In this document: positions 1 through 6,517 of the stretch, in pieces
How positions within the stretch are numbered: the stretch's first letter is position 1
How the letters are laid out: the number at the start of each line of letters is the position of its first letter
Assembly: GCA_964529035.1 (NCBI GenBank)
Contig: CAZGUG010000045.1
Coordinates: forward strand, 1 to 15,912
Reading direction: 5' to 3'
Length of the DNA stretch: 15,912 nt
DNA from: CAZGUG01 sp964529035
Lineage (GTDB): Bacteria; Bacillota; Clostridia; Ch29
Notes under the pieces: generated by a model
What the model saw: the letters and a program-made list of their open reading frames with translations, nothing else
The model's database searches: none
What the model was told of the DNA's origin: nothing
Position numbers and translations under genes: made by a program

Positions 1-63
1 GGCTTGAGGCGTTTTTCATCATTGCCTCGTTATGAGTTTTCCGGGAATCCAGGTTCCAAGGGG

Positions 64-190
64 TGCTGGGGGGCAAAGAAAAGCCCCGTGAGAGAGCTTA
101 ATTGCTTGCTTCCCACGGGGCTCGTTGTGGTTCTTTGCTGCAACGACTTAGTAGGTCGACTTACAACACAACAGAACCGTCCTCCTGTGT
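64..190 (-). repeat. Structured 3' element, copy A
   Basis: The block at 64-122 is 59 bp long and matches copy B (2262-2320) with only two differences. Beyond it the sequences diverge but the same pairings can be drawn. In plus coordinates, 124-128 pairs with 168-172 and 129-134 pairs with 173-178. These two helices cross, so they form a pseudoknot, and it encloses a hairpin, CGAC (144-147) with GTCG (155-158). Read on the minus strand the element lies 3' of the toxin gene and ends in a terminator. The function is unknown; a structured 3' UTR or small RNA is inferred. Confidence 0.6.
75..121 (-). terminator. Intrinsic terminator of the nuclease-toxin transcript
   Basis: Read on the minus strand, an 8-bp GC-rich stem (GCCCCGTG, positions 114-121, with CACGGGGC, positions 83-90) encloses a ~23-nt loop and is followed directly by TTTTCTTT (82-75). 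It is the first plausible terminator after the toxin gene. The loop is long and itself contains a small AGC/GCT pairing. Confidence 0.65.
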
Positions 191-228
191 TATGGTATTG
201 CGCACATAAGTCGTGAACATACTACTAA

Positions 229-247
229 GGAGCCCACTCGTGACTCC
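229..247 (-). repeat. Conserved-loop hairpin 1
   Basis: GGAG (229-232) pairs with CTCC (244-247) around the 11-nt loop CCCACTCGTGA. The loop is identical to that of hairpin 3, while the stem sequence is unrelated. It lies in the AT-rich non-coding stretch beyond the toxin gene. Strand is uncertain; minus is given because it would then lie in the 3' region of the toxin transcript. Confidence 0.5.
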
Positions 248-389
248 CTGTTTTTGATTTTCATACTACCTTGAGCACTCATCTCAAAGTATTTTTGTAT
301 TCTTTATTATCCCCACATATTTATATAGTATTCATATGCACGGGTTTTGATTACATTTTTAAATTATATTTTTCGTTAGAGTGATACTA

Positions 390-410
390 GGGGACTCACT
401 CGTAGTCCCC
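390..410 (-). repeat. Conserved-loop hairpin 2
   Basis: A perfect 7-bp stem, GGGGACT (390-396) with AGTCCCC (404-410), surrounds the loop CACTCGT, the same seven bases found in the loops of hairpins 1 and 3. ACTA (386-389) and TAGT (413-416) could extend the stem past a two-base bulge. No T run follows it on either strand, so it is not a normal terminator. Confidence 0.6.
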
Positions 411-431
411 CATAGTTTGAAACGTATTACT

Positions 432-452
432 GCTGTCCCACTCGTGAACAGC
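432..452 (-). repeat. Conserved-loop hairpin 3
   Basis: GCTGT (432-436) pairs with ACAGC (448-452) around CCCACTCGTGA, the same 11-nt loop as hairpin 1. It starts about 60 nt beyond the toxin stop codon, making it the first of the three on the toxin transcript. The rest of 200-513 is AT-rich sequence in which no gene is supported. Confidence 0.55.
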
Positions 453-513
453 TTCTTTGTATGTCAATAGTAACACTTTTATCCCTTTTTGTCTAGGGGA
501 AATTTCAAAAAAA

Positions 514-1071
514 CTAATTTGGTTTCTTTCCTTGCGGTACTAGGCTTTCCAAATCTTTAATCCTTTCTTTGAGCTTGTCGATATAAACTAGTTTATCATT
601 AAGTATATTATTCAACTTATCATAGTGCCCCTTAATATCCAAGGAAATTGCAATCGCTTCATCAACAGCTCTCATTTCTGAGGGCTCCAATTTTGCGACA
701 TAATCTCCTAATCGAGCCTTGCTTACACAAGCAATATTTCCTAATAACACATTCCCTTCTAGCACAACATCCCCAGAATTATTGTATTTAGGACTTATTG
801 GTATAACTACAGGCAGTGTAGATGAAGTATGAGTTATCGGGGCCACTATCGTGTTAGGTGATTCCAAATTAGCCTTATCTCGTTGCAAAACCACACATGG
901 TCTTTCTTTGGACTCTTCACTTCCAATACCTATGCCTAGATTACATTTATAAACTTCGCCTCGCTTAACAACCCTCTTTTTTGCACTTTCAGCATTTGAA
1001 TCGAGAAATAATTTCGTTTTAAGCCAATCCAAATATTGCTGTGTTTTGGACAAACTGATACTTCTGGACAT
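514..1071 (-). CDS. PemK/MazF-family endoribonuclease toxin, long form
   Basis: The core, about residues 36-95 of 185, reads as a PemK/MazF SH3-like barrel: an opening RGEVY strand, the ERPCVVLQ strand with the conserved Arg57-Pro, and the TIVAPIT strand ending at Thr80, the usual active-site position. MazF-like proteins are sequence-specific mRNA interferases. At 185 residues it exceeds classical MazF (~110). An N-terminal helix and a C-terminal charged coiled-coil-like tail (~148-178) could carry built-in control or partner binding. The start at 1071 is chosen because AAGGGGGG lies 7 nt upstream. A longer frame to 1128 would overlap the nuclease gene and has no better ribosome site. No classical MazE or PemI antitoxin gene adjoins it; its partner in the operon is the nuclease-like gene 47 nt upstream. 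Confidence 0.8.
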   Translation of the reverse strand: MSRSISLSKTQQYLDWLKTKLFLDSNAESAKKRVVKRGEVYKCNLGIGIGSEESKERPCVVLQRDKANLESPNTIVAPITHTSSTLPVVIPISPKYNNSGDVVLEGNVLLGNIACVSKARLGDYVAKLEPSEMRAVDEAIAISLDIKGHYDKLNNILNDKLVYIDKLKERIKDLESLVPQGKKPN

Positions 1072-1118
1072 ACCATTTCCCCCCTTCCAAAGAATCCGGA
1101 CTTGGCCAAAGTAAGTCT

Positions 1119-1760
1119 TTACACCCATGGAATTATGTCTTTCTCCAACCTAAATGTATTGTTATTTGGAAATACTACTTTAAAGTCAAACCTTGCACCT
1201 ATGGAATATCCACAAAAATATTCCGGCTTTCTATTTATTATGTATTTCGCCTTACGCAAAGGGTCATTACCCCTATCCGGAGAAACAAAATCTACTCCAT
1301 TTTGGTATTTTTTTATTCCTGAAATCAATTTCTGAATATGGTCGGCTTTTTCTTTTACTTCAATACACACTAAAAGCTTGTTTCCATTATACAGTGCCAG
1401 ATCCATAAGGTCGTCTTCAAAAGTGAGCGTCAGTTCTTTTGATTTAGCTGCAAAATAAAGTTGGGCATAGAGGGCAACCTGGATATAGTACTCCCAGTTC
1501 GGATTGGGCTCCCGGACAGAATCATTTTTGCTAAACCAGCTGTAAGGGCCTTTATTTGGAGTAAGTCCTTTTAATAAAAATTTATGGCCATGAGTGAGTA
1601 TAATGTCTTGCTTAATTCCTTCACCAATTAGGGTTCTTACACCTTCAGGTATTCTTTTGTTCACTTTTTCATAATAAGCTTTAGAAGGCTCAGGATAACT
1701 CCATTCACCGCATGCGTTATTAACCCATTTCAAAAAATGCTCATTAAATGTATCGGTCAC
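1119..1760 (-). CDS. PD-(D/E)XK nuclease-like protein
   Basis: No named family is recognised in this 213-residue protein. Residues ~115-140 carry the signature of the PD-(D/E)XK fold: Asp120, a strand, then IEVKEK giving Glu134-x-Lys136, with 13 residues between Asp and Glu, normal for this superfamily. Glu90 in a preceding helix could supply the fourth acidic residue. The protein is soluble with no membrane segment. GTG at 1760 is chosen as the start because GGGAGGTGG lies 5 nt upstream. It is the first gene of an operon with the PemK/MazF-like toxin. A DNA-cutting or DNA-binding role is inferred from the motif only; a catalytically dead partner of the toxin is the alternative. Confidence 0.65.
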   Translation of the reverse strand: MTDTFNEHFLKWVNNACGEWSYPEPSKAYYEKVNKRIPEGVRTLIGEGIKQDIILTHGHKFLLKGLTPNKGPYSWFSKNDSVREPNPNWEYYIQVALYAQLYFAAKSKELTLTFEDDLMDLALYNGNKLLVCIEVKEKADHIQKLISGIKKYQNGVDFVSPDRGNDPLRKAKYIINRKPEYFCGYSIGARFDFKVVFPNNNTFRLEKDIIPWV

Positions 1761-1900
1761 TTTTCCACCTCCCTGGATATTTTTGTTTTGCTTACCGGTC
1801 GCTTCCCAACAAATATGGATAGTTTACAATTTCCTAACTCAAGCCGCTTCCCATACTGTTATTGTAACAGCGTTGGGTGTCAAATCACGGGCGCCTTTTT

Positions 1901-2152
1901 CTACTGCCAGCGTTTTTTAATGCACCAGTCTTCCGGCGTGCCTGGTACCCCGTCAAAAAGCGTATAAATGGAATCAAAGAAGGTTTTTAACTCTGATAGG
2001 TCTGACCACCTAAAATTGGAAAAAAACCTTTTAGAACTTTTGGCCTTCTAAAGCTAAGTAGCACTCATTAAAAAACCTATTCCTAACATAATAGATAAAG
2101 AACGATCTCCTGCCATGGCATGACCCCCTTCCCCACTTAAAGAACCACCCAT
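1901..2152 (-). pseudogene. Stop-interrupted small open frame upstream of the nuclease-toxin operon
   Basis: One frame on the minus strand is open from ATG 2152 to TAG at 1901 except for two amber codons, at 2056-2054 and 2050-2048. The first part encodes 32 residues (MGGSLSGEGG...), with a second ATG at 2116 that has GGGGAAGGGGG 7 nt upstream and would give a 20-residue peptide with a hydrophobic end (SIMLGIGFLM). The second part (from 2047) encodes 48 residues of protein-like composition, including FFDSIYTLFDG and ending KKRWQ. No family is recognised. It could be a decayed gene, a genuine short leader peptide with a chance downstream frame, or a suppressed-stop gene. A decayed or leader role is more likely. 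Confidence 0.35.
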
Positions 2153-2184
2153 GATTTGTCAGAATCAATTGATCTTATAGGTAA

Positions 2185-2193
2185 ATTATAACA
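2185..2193 (-). promoter_or_regulatory. Extended -10 promoter candidate
   Basis: On the minus strand the sequence is TGTTATAAT, an extended -10 (TGn plus TATAAT). No good -35 lies 16-18 nt upstream, as is usual for extended -10 promoters. It would transcribe the interrupted small frame and could continue into the nuclease and toxin genes. Confidence 0.45.
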
Positions 2194-2216
2194 TATTTGT
2201 CGCAAAAAGTTCCGCA

Positions 2217-2271
2217 ATAAAGAACCCCCAGCCCCTTAAGAGCTTGATTGCTCCCAAGATTTGCTGGGGGG
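2217..2271 (-). terminator. Second tandem terminator after the SLH gene
   Basis: On the minus strand, CCCCCAGC (2270-2263) pairs with GCTGGGGG (2232-2225), followed by TTCTTTATT. The loop contains a nested GAGC/GCTC hairpin and resembles the loop of the preceding terminator, so the two may be related by duplication. Confidence 0.55.
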
Positions 2272-2381
2272 CAAAGAAAAGCCCCGTGAGAGAACTTAAT
2301 TGCTTGCTTCCTACGGGGCTTGTTGCTTGTCTCCTTCGGTTACTGACCGGTTAGGTCAAGACGTAGAACAACAAACCGGCC
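2262..2381 (-). repeat. Structured 3' element, copy B
   Basis: This is the second copy of the element at 64-190. The 59-bp block 2262-2320 differs at two positions. In the divergent part, 2320-2325 (TTGTTG) pairs with 2369-2374 and 2337-2341 (CGGTT) with 2374-2378, crossing as a pseudoknot. The enclosed hairpin is TGACC (2344-2348) with GGTCA (2354-2358). The order of elements is the same as in copy A although the bases differ. It begins within 10 nt of the SLH stop codon, and a short stretch of likeness (TGTGTTAT) continues into the end of the SLH gene. Confidence 0.6.
2273..2319 (-). terminator. Intrinsic terminator of the SLH gene
   Basis: On the minus strand, GCCCCGT (2319-2313) pairs with ACGGGGC (2287-2281), followed by TTTTCTTT (2280-2273). 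This is the terminator portion of structured element copy B, about 70 nt past the SLH stop codon. Confidence 0.7.
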
Positions 2382-2387
2382 CCTGAT

Positions 2388-5300
2388 CTATGTGTTATCA
2401 ACTATTGTGATCACCTTTGTCTCATGAGATAATGCACTATCGTCCAGAGTCTTTGCTATAACAGTAACTGTTCCAGCTTTTTTGGCGGTCAGTTTACCAT
2501 CTTTGTCTATTTCTGCAAATTCTGAGGCATTCTCGAAGACAGAGCCATCGCCGTTTTTTACCCAAACAGACCACAACACCCTATCCGTTGCTCCTTCCGG
2601 CTCTATATCCGCACTCAACTGTAGGGTTCCGCCAACAGCAACTTCAGAATCTCCGTTTATTTCCAAATCACTAACAGCCGGCAATGGGTCACCGGTTTTA
2701 ACTTCACCTATAAAATCACCTGGGGTACCAGACTGCGGGAAATAACCGATGATTCTAACTGTCTGCTCCGCACCTGTGTTTTTAACTGTCCCGTACAGTG
2801 TGTCAATTCCCATGGCATTAATGGTTGCAGTAATTTCCCCTTCAATATCTCCGGTAACAGTTCCCTTAAAGGTTGCAGTGTTTTCCGTGTACTCCGATAC
2901 GGTGCCTTCAATCTCAACATCAAAATCTCCCCCAAGTGTGCTGGAAAACTCACCTTCTTCATCTGTAATTATTTGTCCGCATACAGTACCGTTGAATTCA
3001 GGTACTACAACCGTTACTTCCATCTCGTAGGCTGCCAGCACTTCTTCGCTGTCTACTTCCCTAAATTCTATGGTGATGGTGTAGTTGCCAGCAGTATCAA
3101 AGGTTGCTCTGAACTTACTGTCATCTACATCCATTACCGGGAAGCCCGTTGATGGACCAAATACATCATCTAACGGGAACCACTCACCTTCGCCAGGATG
3201 CCCATCTTGCTGCTCTTGATATTCAACGGTCGCTTGCTCCGGAATATCAAAGTAGGCTCTGACCATCCGGTCTGCATCATCGTTGGCTACTGTCTTGACG
3301 ACGAATTCCTGCTGCTCATCTACTGTGAACGGTTCTACCTCTGCAGAAACCTCCATCGATACGTATTCCCTAACCGTTGCCGTTATCTCTTTGCTGCCTA
3401 ATACTATATCTGTTTCCACTAATTTAAATTCAACCGTTACTGTGTAATCACCGGCAGCATCAAAAGTGCCTCTGAAGGTGGTAGTGATGTCATCTAAGGG
3501 GAACCCTTCTTCCGGACCAAATACATCAACAAGCGGGATCCAGTCGCCTTCTCCGCCTTCCTGGTACTCCACCGTTACGCCACCGTCAGGCAGGGTGAAG
3601 TGGGCTTTTACCATCTTGCCTGCATCATCGTTAGGTACGGTCCTAACGGTAAAGGTTTGCGGTACGCCCGCCGTGAACTCTGGTATCTCTGCCTCTATCT
3701 CCATTGCTGCGTAAGTAATTGTCTCCTCCACTACGTTGGAAATAACTTCCTCTGGTTCTTCGGCATTCACCAGGTAAGCTTTGCCAGTAATGCTCTCACC
3801 GGCTATATTGACCTGGAACTCAGTGGTTACGTCATCTACGGTACTAAGGTCAAAACCGCTTGATGGGCCAAACCTGTACTTACCTTCTTCAACAGCAAAG
3901 TCTTTCCACTCGGTCTGATCCCAGTATTGTAGTACTGTTCCTTCTGCTAAGTTGCCTTCTGTGATCTCGAAGATGTAGTAGGCATTGATGTTCTCTACAC
4001 CTTCAGCTACTTCAACCGTTCCGGCAAAGCGGGTCCAGCCTACTGTGCCAATTACATCCTCACTGGGGTCTGCCATGCTGAGGGTCGCTGTTGCTACCGG
4101 CCCTACCGGCTTACTTTCTACCGTACCTTTATAGTCGCCTGTTCCTGTTGCTCTTACTTTAATGTATTTACCTAAATCGGCAGAAACAAGTTTGTAAATG
4201 CTTGATGTTGCCCCAGTAATGTTTGTGTATGTGCCGTCTTCTGCATCCGCTATCTGCCACTGGTAACTAACCGTAGCTCCAGATGGTGTGGGTGTTGCTG
4301 TCAGTTCCTCTCCAACTTTAACTACACCTTCCACACTAATATCACTTACTTGTACCTCTTCATCCTCGTCATCGCCTCCTCCGCCACCGCCGGAGGATTT
4401 CTTCTCGTCCCCTACCTTTTTACCATCGGTCACAATCTTCTCGGGCTCCTTATCAAAGCTGTAGTCATCGGTATTGATATAGGCGGTTTTAATGGTACCC
4501 TGGCCGGTTACGTCGGCAGCACCATCGAGTGTTAGCGTCTCTATTACAGCGTCCTTTTCCGTGTCTATTTTTGTCCCTTCCGCCCCCTCGTATACTTCCA
4601 GCTTCTTTATACGTGTATCGCCTGTAATGCTAACCTTAACAGCGGTCTCAATTTTTACGCTGTCAAAGTCCCCTTCCAGTTCAATGCTTTCGCCGGGCTT
4701 TATCACCAGCACCTGCACATCGCCAAAACCGTCCCCGGTCAGGCCCTCCTCCTGCAGAAAAGCACCGGACTCAAGCACCACATTACCTATATCGGTATCG
4801 CCTTTGGCGACAATTCTCACCTTGCCATCCGCTACATAGACTATTACTTCCTCCAGCGACGTATTATTGAATACCACGCTTTCCTCTCCACCGCCGCTGA
4901 CTACCGTCCTTCCCTTAACCACTACGCCGTCGGCTTCAAAGTCGCCGTCCCCGATACCGGCGGTTAGAAATAAGTCCCCCTCTATAACCAGGTTTTGAAG
5001 CGTTACACCCGAAACACTTACCGTTACGTTACCTGCTGCCGTTTCTCTTCCCTCTTCCGGCCCAAAAATTCCCTGGGCATTGTACAGCGTGCCCACCGCT
5101 TTGCCAAGAAGCGCCACTGTCTCCGCCCTGGTTATCACCCTGTCGGGTTTGAAGGTGCCATCCGGATAGCCGCTAAAGTATCCTCCCGCTACGGCAGAAT
5201 TGACATACTCCCTGCCCCAGGCGGCAATGGATCCCGAATCGTTAAATCCGGCCACCCACCTTTCATTATCAAGACTGCCCAGCCTTAACACCTTGTACAA

Positions 5301-5744
5301 TATAACCGCTGCCTCCAGCCGGCTTATTTCCGCAGCAGGCCGCATCGTACCGTCGTCATATCCGCTTATGTATCCTGCCGCCACCGCCTTTGCCACCTCT
5401 TCGGCAAACCAATCCTGCGGCGATACGTCGGAAAAGTCTGCCCGGGCCTTAGCTGTCAATCCATAGGCCCTGTTCACAAAGGTGATAAACTCCGCCCTGG
5501 TAACACCCCGCTCGGGTTTGAAGGTACCGTCATCATAACCCGAGACAAGGCCTTTCCCGCTCCAGTCCTCTATCTGTTCTTTTGCCCAGTGGCCTTCAAC
5601 GTCACTAAACCCTGCCCCCTGGCCATTAGCGGCATTATCAGCATGAACCGTGAAGTTATTAAAGCCGCTGCCAAGGATTAATGCAAGGGCCAGCACACAG
5701 ACAGTAAGCTTTTTAAAAAAAATTCCCCACTTAAAACAATCCAT
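2388..5744 (-). CDS. Large secreted S-layer-homology protein with Ig-like repeats
   Basis: This 1118-residue surface protein has a basic N-terminus and hydrophobic core (VLALALILG, ~17-25) forming a signal peptide that ends near residue 35. Three SLH domains at ~45-97, ~102-155 and ~166-219 (SGYDDGTFKP, SGYDDGTMRP, SGYPDGTFKP) should bind secondary cell-wall polymer. Residues ~240-430 are a short-strand region resembling a beta-solenoid. A Gly6-Asp/Glu linker (~452-463) leads to an Ig-like domain (~465-552, YQWQIADAEDGTYT), two tandem ~115-residue repeats (~680-791 and ~797-912, both with DVFGP and a GxYT[IV]T[IV]EF strand) and a divergent third related unit at ~557-665. A Big_2-like domain closes the protein (~1022-1115). 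The start at 5744 follows AAGGAGG by 11 nt. Longer frames read into the leader terminator and are rejected. The ligand of the repeats is unknown. Confidence 0.85.
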   Translation of the reverse strand: MDCFKWGIFFKKLTVCVLALALILGSGFNNFTVHADNAANGQGAGFSDVEGHWAKEQIEDWSGKGLVSGYDDGTFKPERGVTRAEFITFVNRAYGLTAKARADFSDVSPQDWFAEEVAKAVAAGYISGYDDGTMRPAAEISRLEAAVILYKVLRLGSLDNERWVAGFNDSGSIAAWGREYVNSAVAGGYFSGYPDGTFKPDRVITRAETVALLGKAVGTLYNAQGIFGPEEGRETAAGNVTVSVSGVTLQNLVIEGDLFLTAGIGDGDFEADGVVVKGRTVVSGGGEESVVFNNTSLEEVIVYVADGKVRIVAKGDTDIGNVVLESGAFLQEEGLTGDGFGDVQVLVIKPGESIELEGDFDSVKIETAVKVSITGDTRIKKLEVYEGAEGTKIDTEKDAVIETLTLDGAADVTGQGTIKTAYINTDDYSFDKEPEKIVTDGKKVGDEKKSSGGGGGGDDEDEEVQVSDISVEGVVKVGEELTATPTPSGATVSYQWQIADAEDGTYTNITGATSSIYKLVSADLGKYIKVRATGTGDYKGTVESKPVGPVATATLSMADPSEDVIGTVGWTRFAGTVEVAEGVENINAYYIFEITEGNLAEGTVLQYWDQTEWKDFAVEEGKYRFGPSSGFDLSTVDDVTTEFQVNIAGESITGKAYLVNAEEPEEVISNVVEETITYAAMEIEAEIPEFTAGVPQTFTVRTVPNDDAGKMVKAHFTLPDGGVTVEYQEGGEGDWIPLVDVFGPEEGFPLDDITTTFRGTFDAAGDYTVTVEFKLVETDIVLGSKEITATVREYVSMEVSAEVEPFTVDEQQEFVVKTVANDDADRMVRAYFDIPEQATVEYQEQQDGHPGEGEWFPLDDVFGPSTGFPVMDVDDSKFRATFDTAGNYTITIEFREVDSEEVLAAYEMEVTVVVPEFNGTVCGQIITDEEGEFSSTLGGDFDVEIEGTVSEYTENTATFKGTVTGDIEGEITATINAMGIDTLYGTVKNTGAEQTVRIIGYFPQSGTPGDFIGEVKTGDPLPAVSDLEINGDSEVAVGGTLQLSADIEPEGATDRVLWSVWVKNGDGSVFENASEFAEIDKDGKLTAKKAGTVTVIAKTLDDSALSHETKVITIVDNT

Positions 5745-5787
5745 AAACAGCACATCCTCCTTATTTTTTTTCATACTACATATCAAG

Positions 5788-5832
5788 AAAAAAACCAGTC
5801 GGCTGGCAGTAATAACCGCCATGCACGACTGG
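5788..5832 (-). terminator. Leader terminator (attenuator) of the SLH gene
   Basis: On the minus strand, CCAGTCG (5832-5826) pairs with CGACTGG (5801-5795). A nested TGGCGG/CTGCCA helix lies inside, and TTTTTTT (5794-5788) follows at once. It sits ~45 nt before the SLH start codon, so complete termination would silence the gene. This implies conditional readthrough. Confidence 0.75.
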
Positions 5833-5930
5833 CCCACTGGGTATTGCGGAAGTTCTTCTCCCTGCCTACCCGGCTTTTTCAGTCAAAACCACGGGCTGCC
5901 TTTGGCAAAGCTCGCCCGCTGCAGCTTATT
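5833..5930 (-). promoter_or_regulatory. Candidate riboswitch or attenuator leader of the SLH gene, class unassigned
   Basis: Upstream of the leader terminator, on the minus strand, are two compound stem-loops: CGGGC (5918-5914)/GCCCG (5896-5892) enclosing CTTT-GCC-AAAG, and GGGTA (5871-5867)/TACCC (5843-5839) enclosing GGGAG/CTTCC. Between them lies GACTG (5884-5880), complementary to CAGTC in the 5' arm of the terminator. That gives a mutually exclusive antiterminator. GCCCG (5896-5892) can also pair with CGGGT downstream, a second alternative fold. The architecture fits a ligand-responsive leader, but conserved bases of a known class were not matched. A weak -10 (TATTAAT) lies just upstream; transcription could also come from the DUF2294 gene. 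Confidence 0.5.
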
Positions 5931-5952
5931 AATACTGGTAACGCCGTTGAAT

Positions 5953-6312
5953 CTATCCGGCTTTATAAACCACCTCCTCCATAATAATAAATATATGCTC
6001 CTTGTCCTCGTCCAGATTTAGATTTTTCAGGACTTTTGTAATGCTTTTGTCCGTGAGACGTTTCAGTAGTTCCCCCAATTCCGATACATAGGACCCGTAT
6101 ATAGCTTCTCTTATTTCTTCAGCTTTCTTTGCGCCGCCCGGAAGCTTATGCATTGCCTGCTCAAGCGGTGTCAGAAACCCTTGAAGTTTTATTACTATTA
6201 TATCCCCTATAATATCCACCGCAGTATTCTCAGGCCCCTTGCCGAACACCTCCTTGTACCTCCCGGTGAATTCACGTTTAATCTGTGCAGCAATGTTATT
6301 GTAAGTATTTAT
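5953..6312 (-). CDS. DUF2294 (MpsC-like) protein, probable AUA start
   Basis: The protein matches the DUF2294 family (also called MpsC, PF10057): FGKGPENTAVDIIGD, then a strand and LxGFLTPLEQ, then a helical stretch with conserved charged residues, ending in a strand (HIFIIMEE). Conventional starts give only GTG at 6249 (98 residues). That omits in-frame upstream codons reading NNIAAQIKREFTGRYKEV, which looks like the family's N-terminal helix. With ATA at 6312 as the start the protein is 119 residues, the usual family length, and GGGGGGAG lies 7 nt before it. No in-frame ATG, GTG or TTG lies between. A start at GTG 6249 (GGGAGG 9 nt upstream), or a base error turning ATG into ATA, are the alternatives. 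The molecular role is poorly known; a link to membrane potential has been proposed for MpsC. Confidence 0.7.
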   Translation of the reverse strand: MNTYNNIAAQIKREFTGRYKEVFGKGPENTAVDIIGDIIVIKLQGFLTPLEQAMHKLPGGAKKAEEIREAIYGSYVSELGELLKRLTDKSITKVLKNLNLDEDKEHIFIIMEEVVYKAG

Positions 6313-6357
6313 GATGTATCTCCCCCCTCGATAACACCCATACTTACAGGCGCAAAA

Positions 6358-6389
6358 GGACCCGCCCGTTTTACGCCCAGCGGGTGTCC
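6358..6389 (-). promoter_or_regulatory. GC-rich hairpin in the leader of the DUF2294 gene
   Basis: In plus coordinates, GGA-CCCGC (6358-6365) pairs with GCGGG (6380-6384), a two-base bulge and TCC (6387-6389). An inner CGT/ACG pair closes over TTT. On the minus strand it is followed by CCTTTTG, a short U run, so it could act as a weak terminator or attenuator about 45 nt before the proposed start. Confidence 0.35.
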
Positions 6390-6424
6390 CCCAGCATAAT
6401 CTGAACTTTTTTCTTATTTAATTG

Positions 6425-6441
6425 TTTATTCTGTGAATAAA
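6425..6441. promoter_or_regulatory. Dyad operator 1
   Basis: TTTATTC (6425-6431), spacer TGT, GAATAAA (6435-6441): a perfect 7-bp inverted repeat. It shares the core TATTCT(G/C)TGAATA with the dyad at 6493-6505, so one regulator may bind both. It lies in the spacer between the divergent DUF2294 and WYL-regulator genes. Confidence 0.4.
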
Positions 6442-6492
6442 TGTCGGATTGTGTAAAATTTCCACTGATTACTTTATTTGGTTGACTATTAA

Positions 6493-6505
6493 TATTCTCT
6501 GAATA
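6493..6505. promoter_or_regulatory. Dyad operator 2
   Basis: TATTC (6493-6497), spacer TCT, GAATA (6501-6505): a 5-bp inverted repeat with a 3-nt spacer matching the core of the dyad at 6425-6441. The centres are 66 bp apart. Confidence 0.35.
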
Positions 6506-6517
6506 ATTGAGAAATCC

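Noticed and set aside
64..190. HDV-like self-cleaving ribozyme
   Set aside because: The crossing-helix order resembles the HDV fold, but there is no P4 hairpin, P1 is short, and no catalytic-C context can be placed in either copy.
4..216. 70-residue plus-strand frame at the left edge
   Set aside because: It runs through the structured repeat and terminator stem and has no ribosome site or protein-like pattern.
1072..1128. Upstream start of the toxin overlapping the nuclease gene
   Set aside because: The ATG at 1071 has a well-spaced AAGGGGGG site, and the extra residues look like untranslated leader.
1801..1860. Operator made of the repeated GGGAAGCG words upstream of the nuclease gene
   Set aside because: Two short direct repeats only, with no dyad and no clear promoter in register; chance is likely.
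2048..2056. Pyrrolysine or other amber recoding in the small interrupted frame
   Set aside because: Two ambers separated by one codon, and no recognisable family or recoding signal, make decay or a true short peptide simpler.
64..2320. CRISPR repeats
   Set aside because: Only two copies ~2.2 kb apart, with no regular short spacers and no cas genes.
5745..5837. Longer start for the SLH protein (ATG 5837)
   Set aside because: Those codons lie in the leader terminator stem and have no ribosome site. A signal peptide begins properly only from 5744.
5833..5930. Class I cyclic-di-GMP riboswitch
   Set aside because: Some GC-rich words and the SLH context are suggestive, but the conserved GGACGCAAAGC-type core and tetraloop-receptor pattern are absent.
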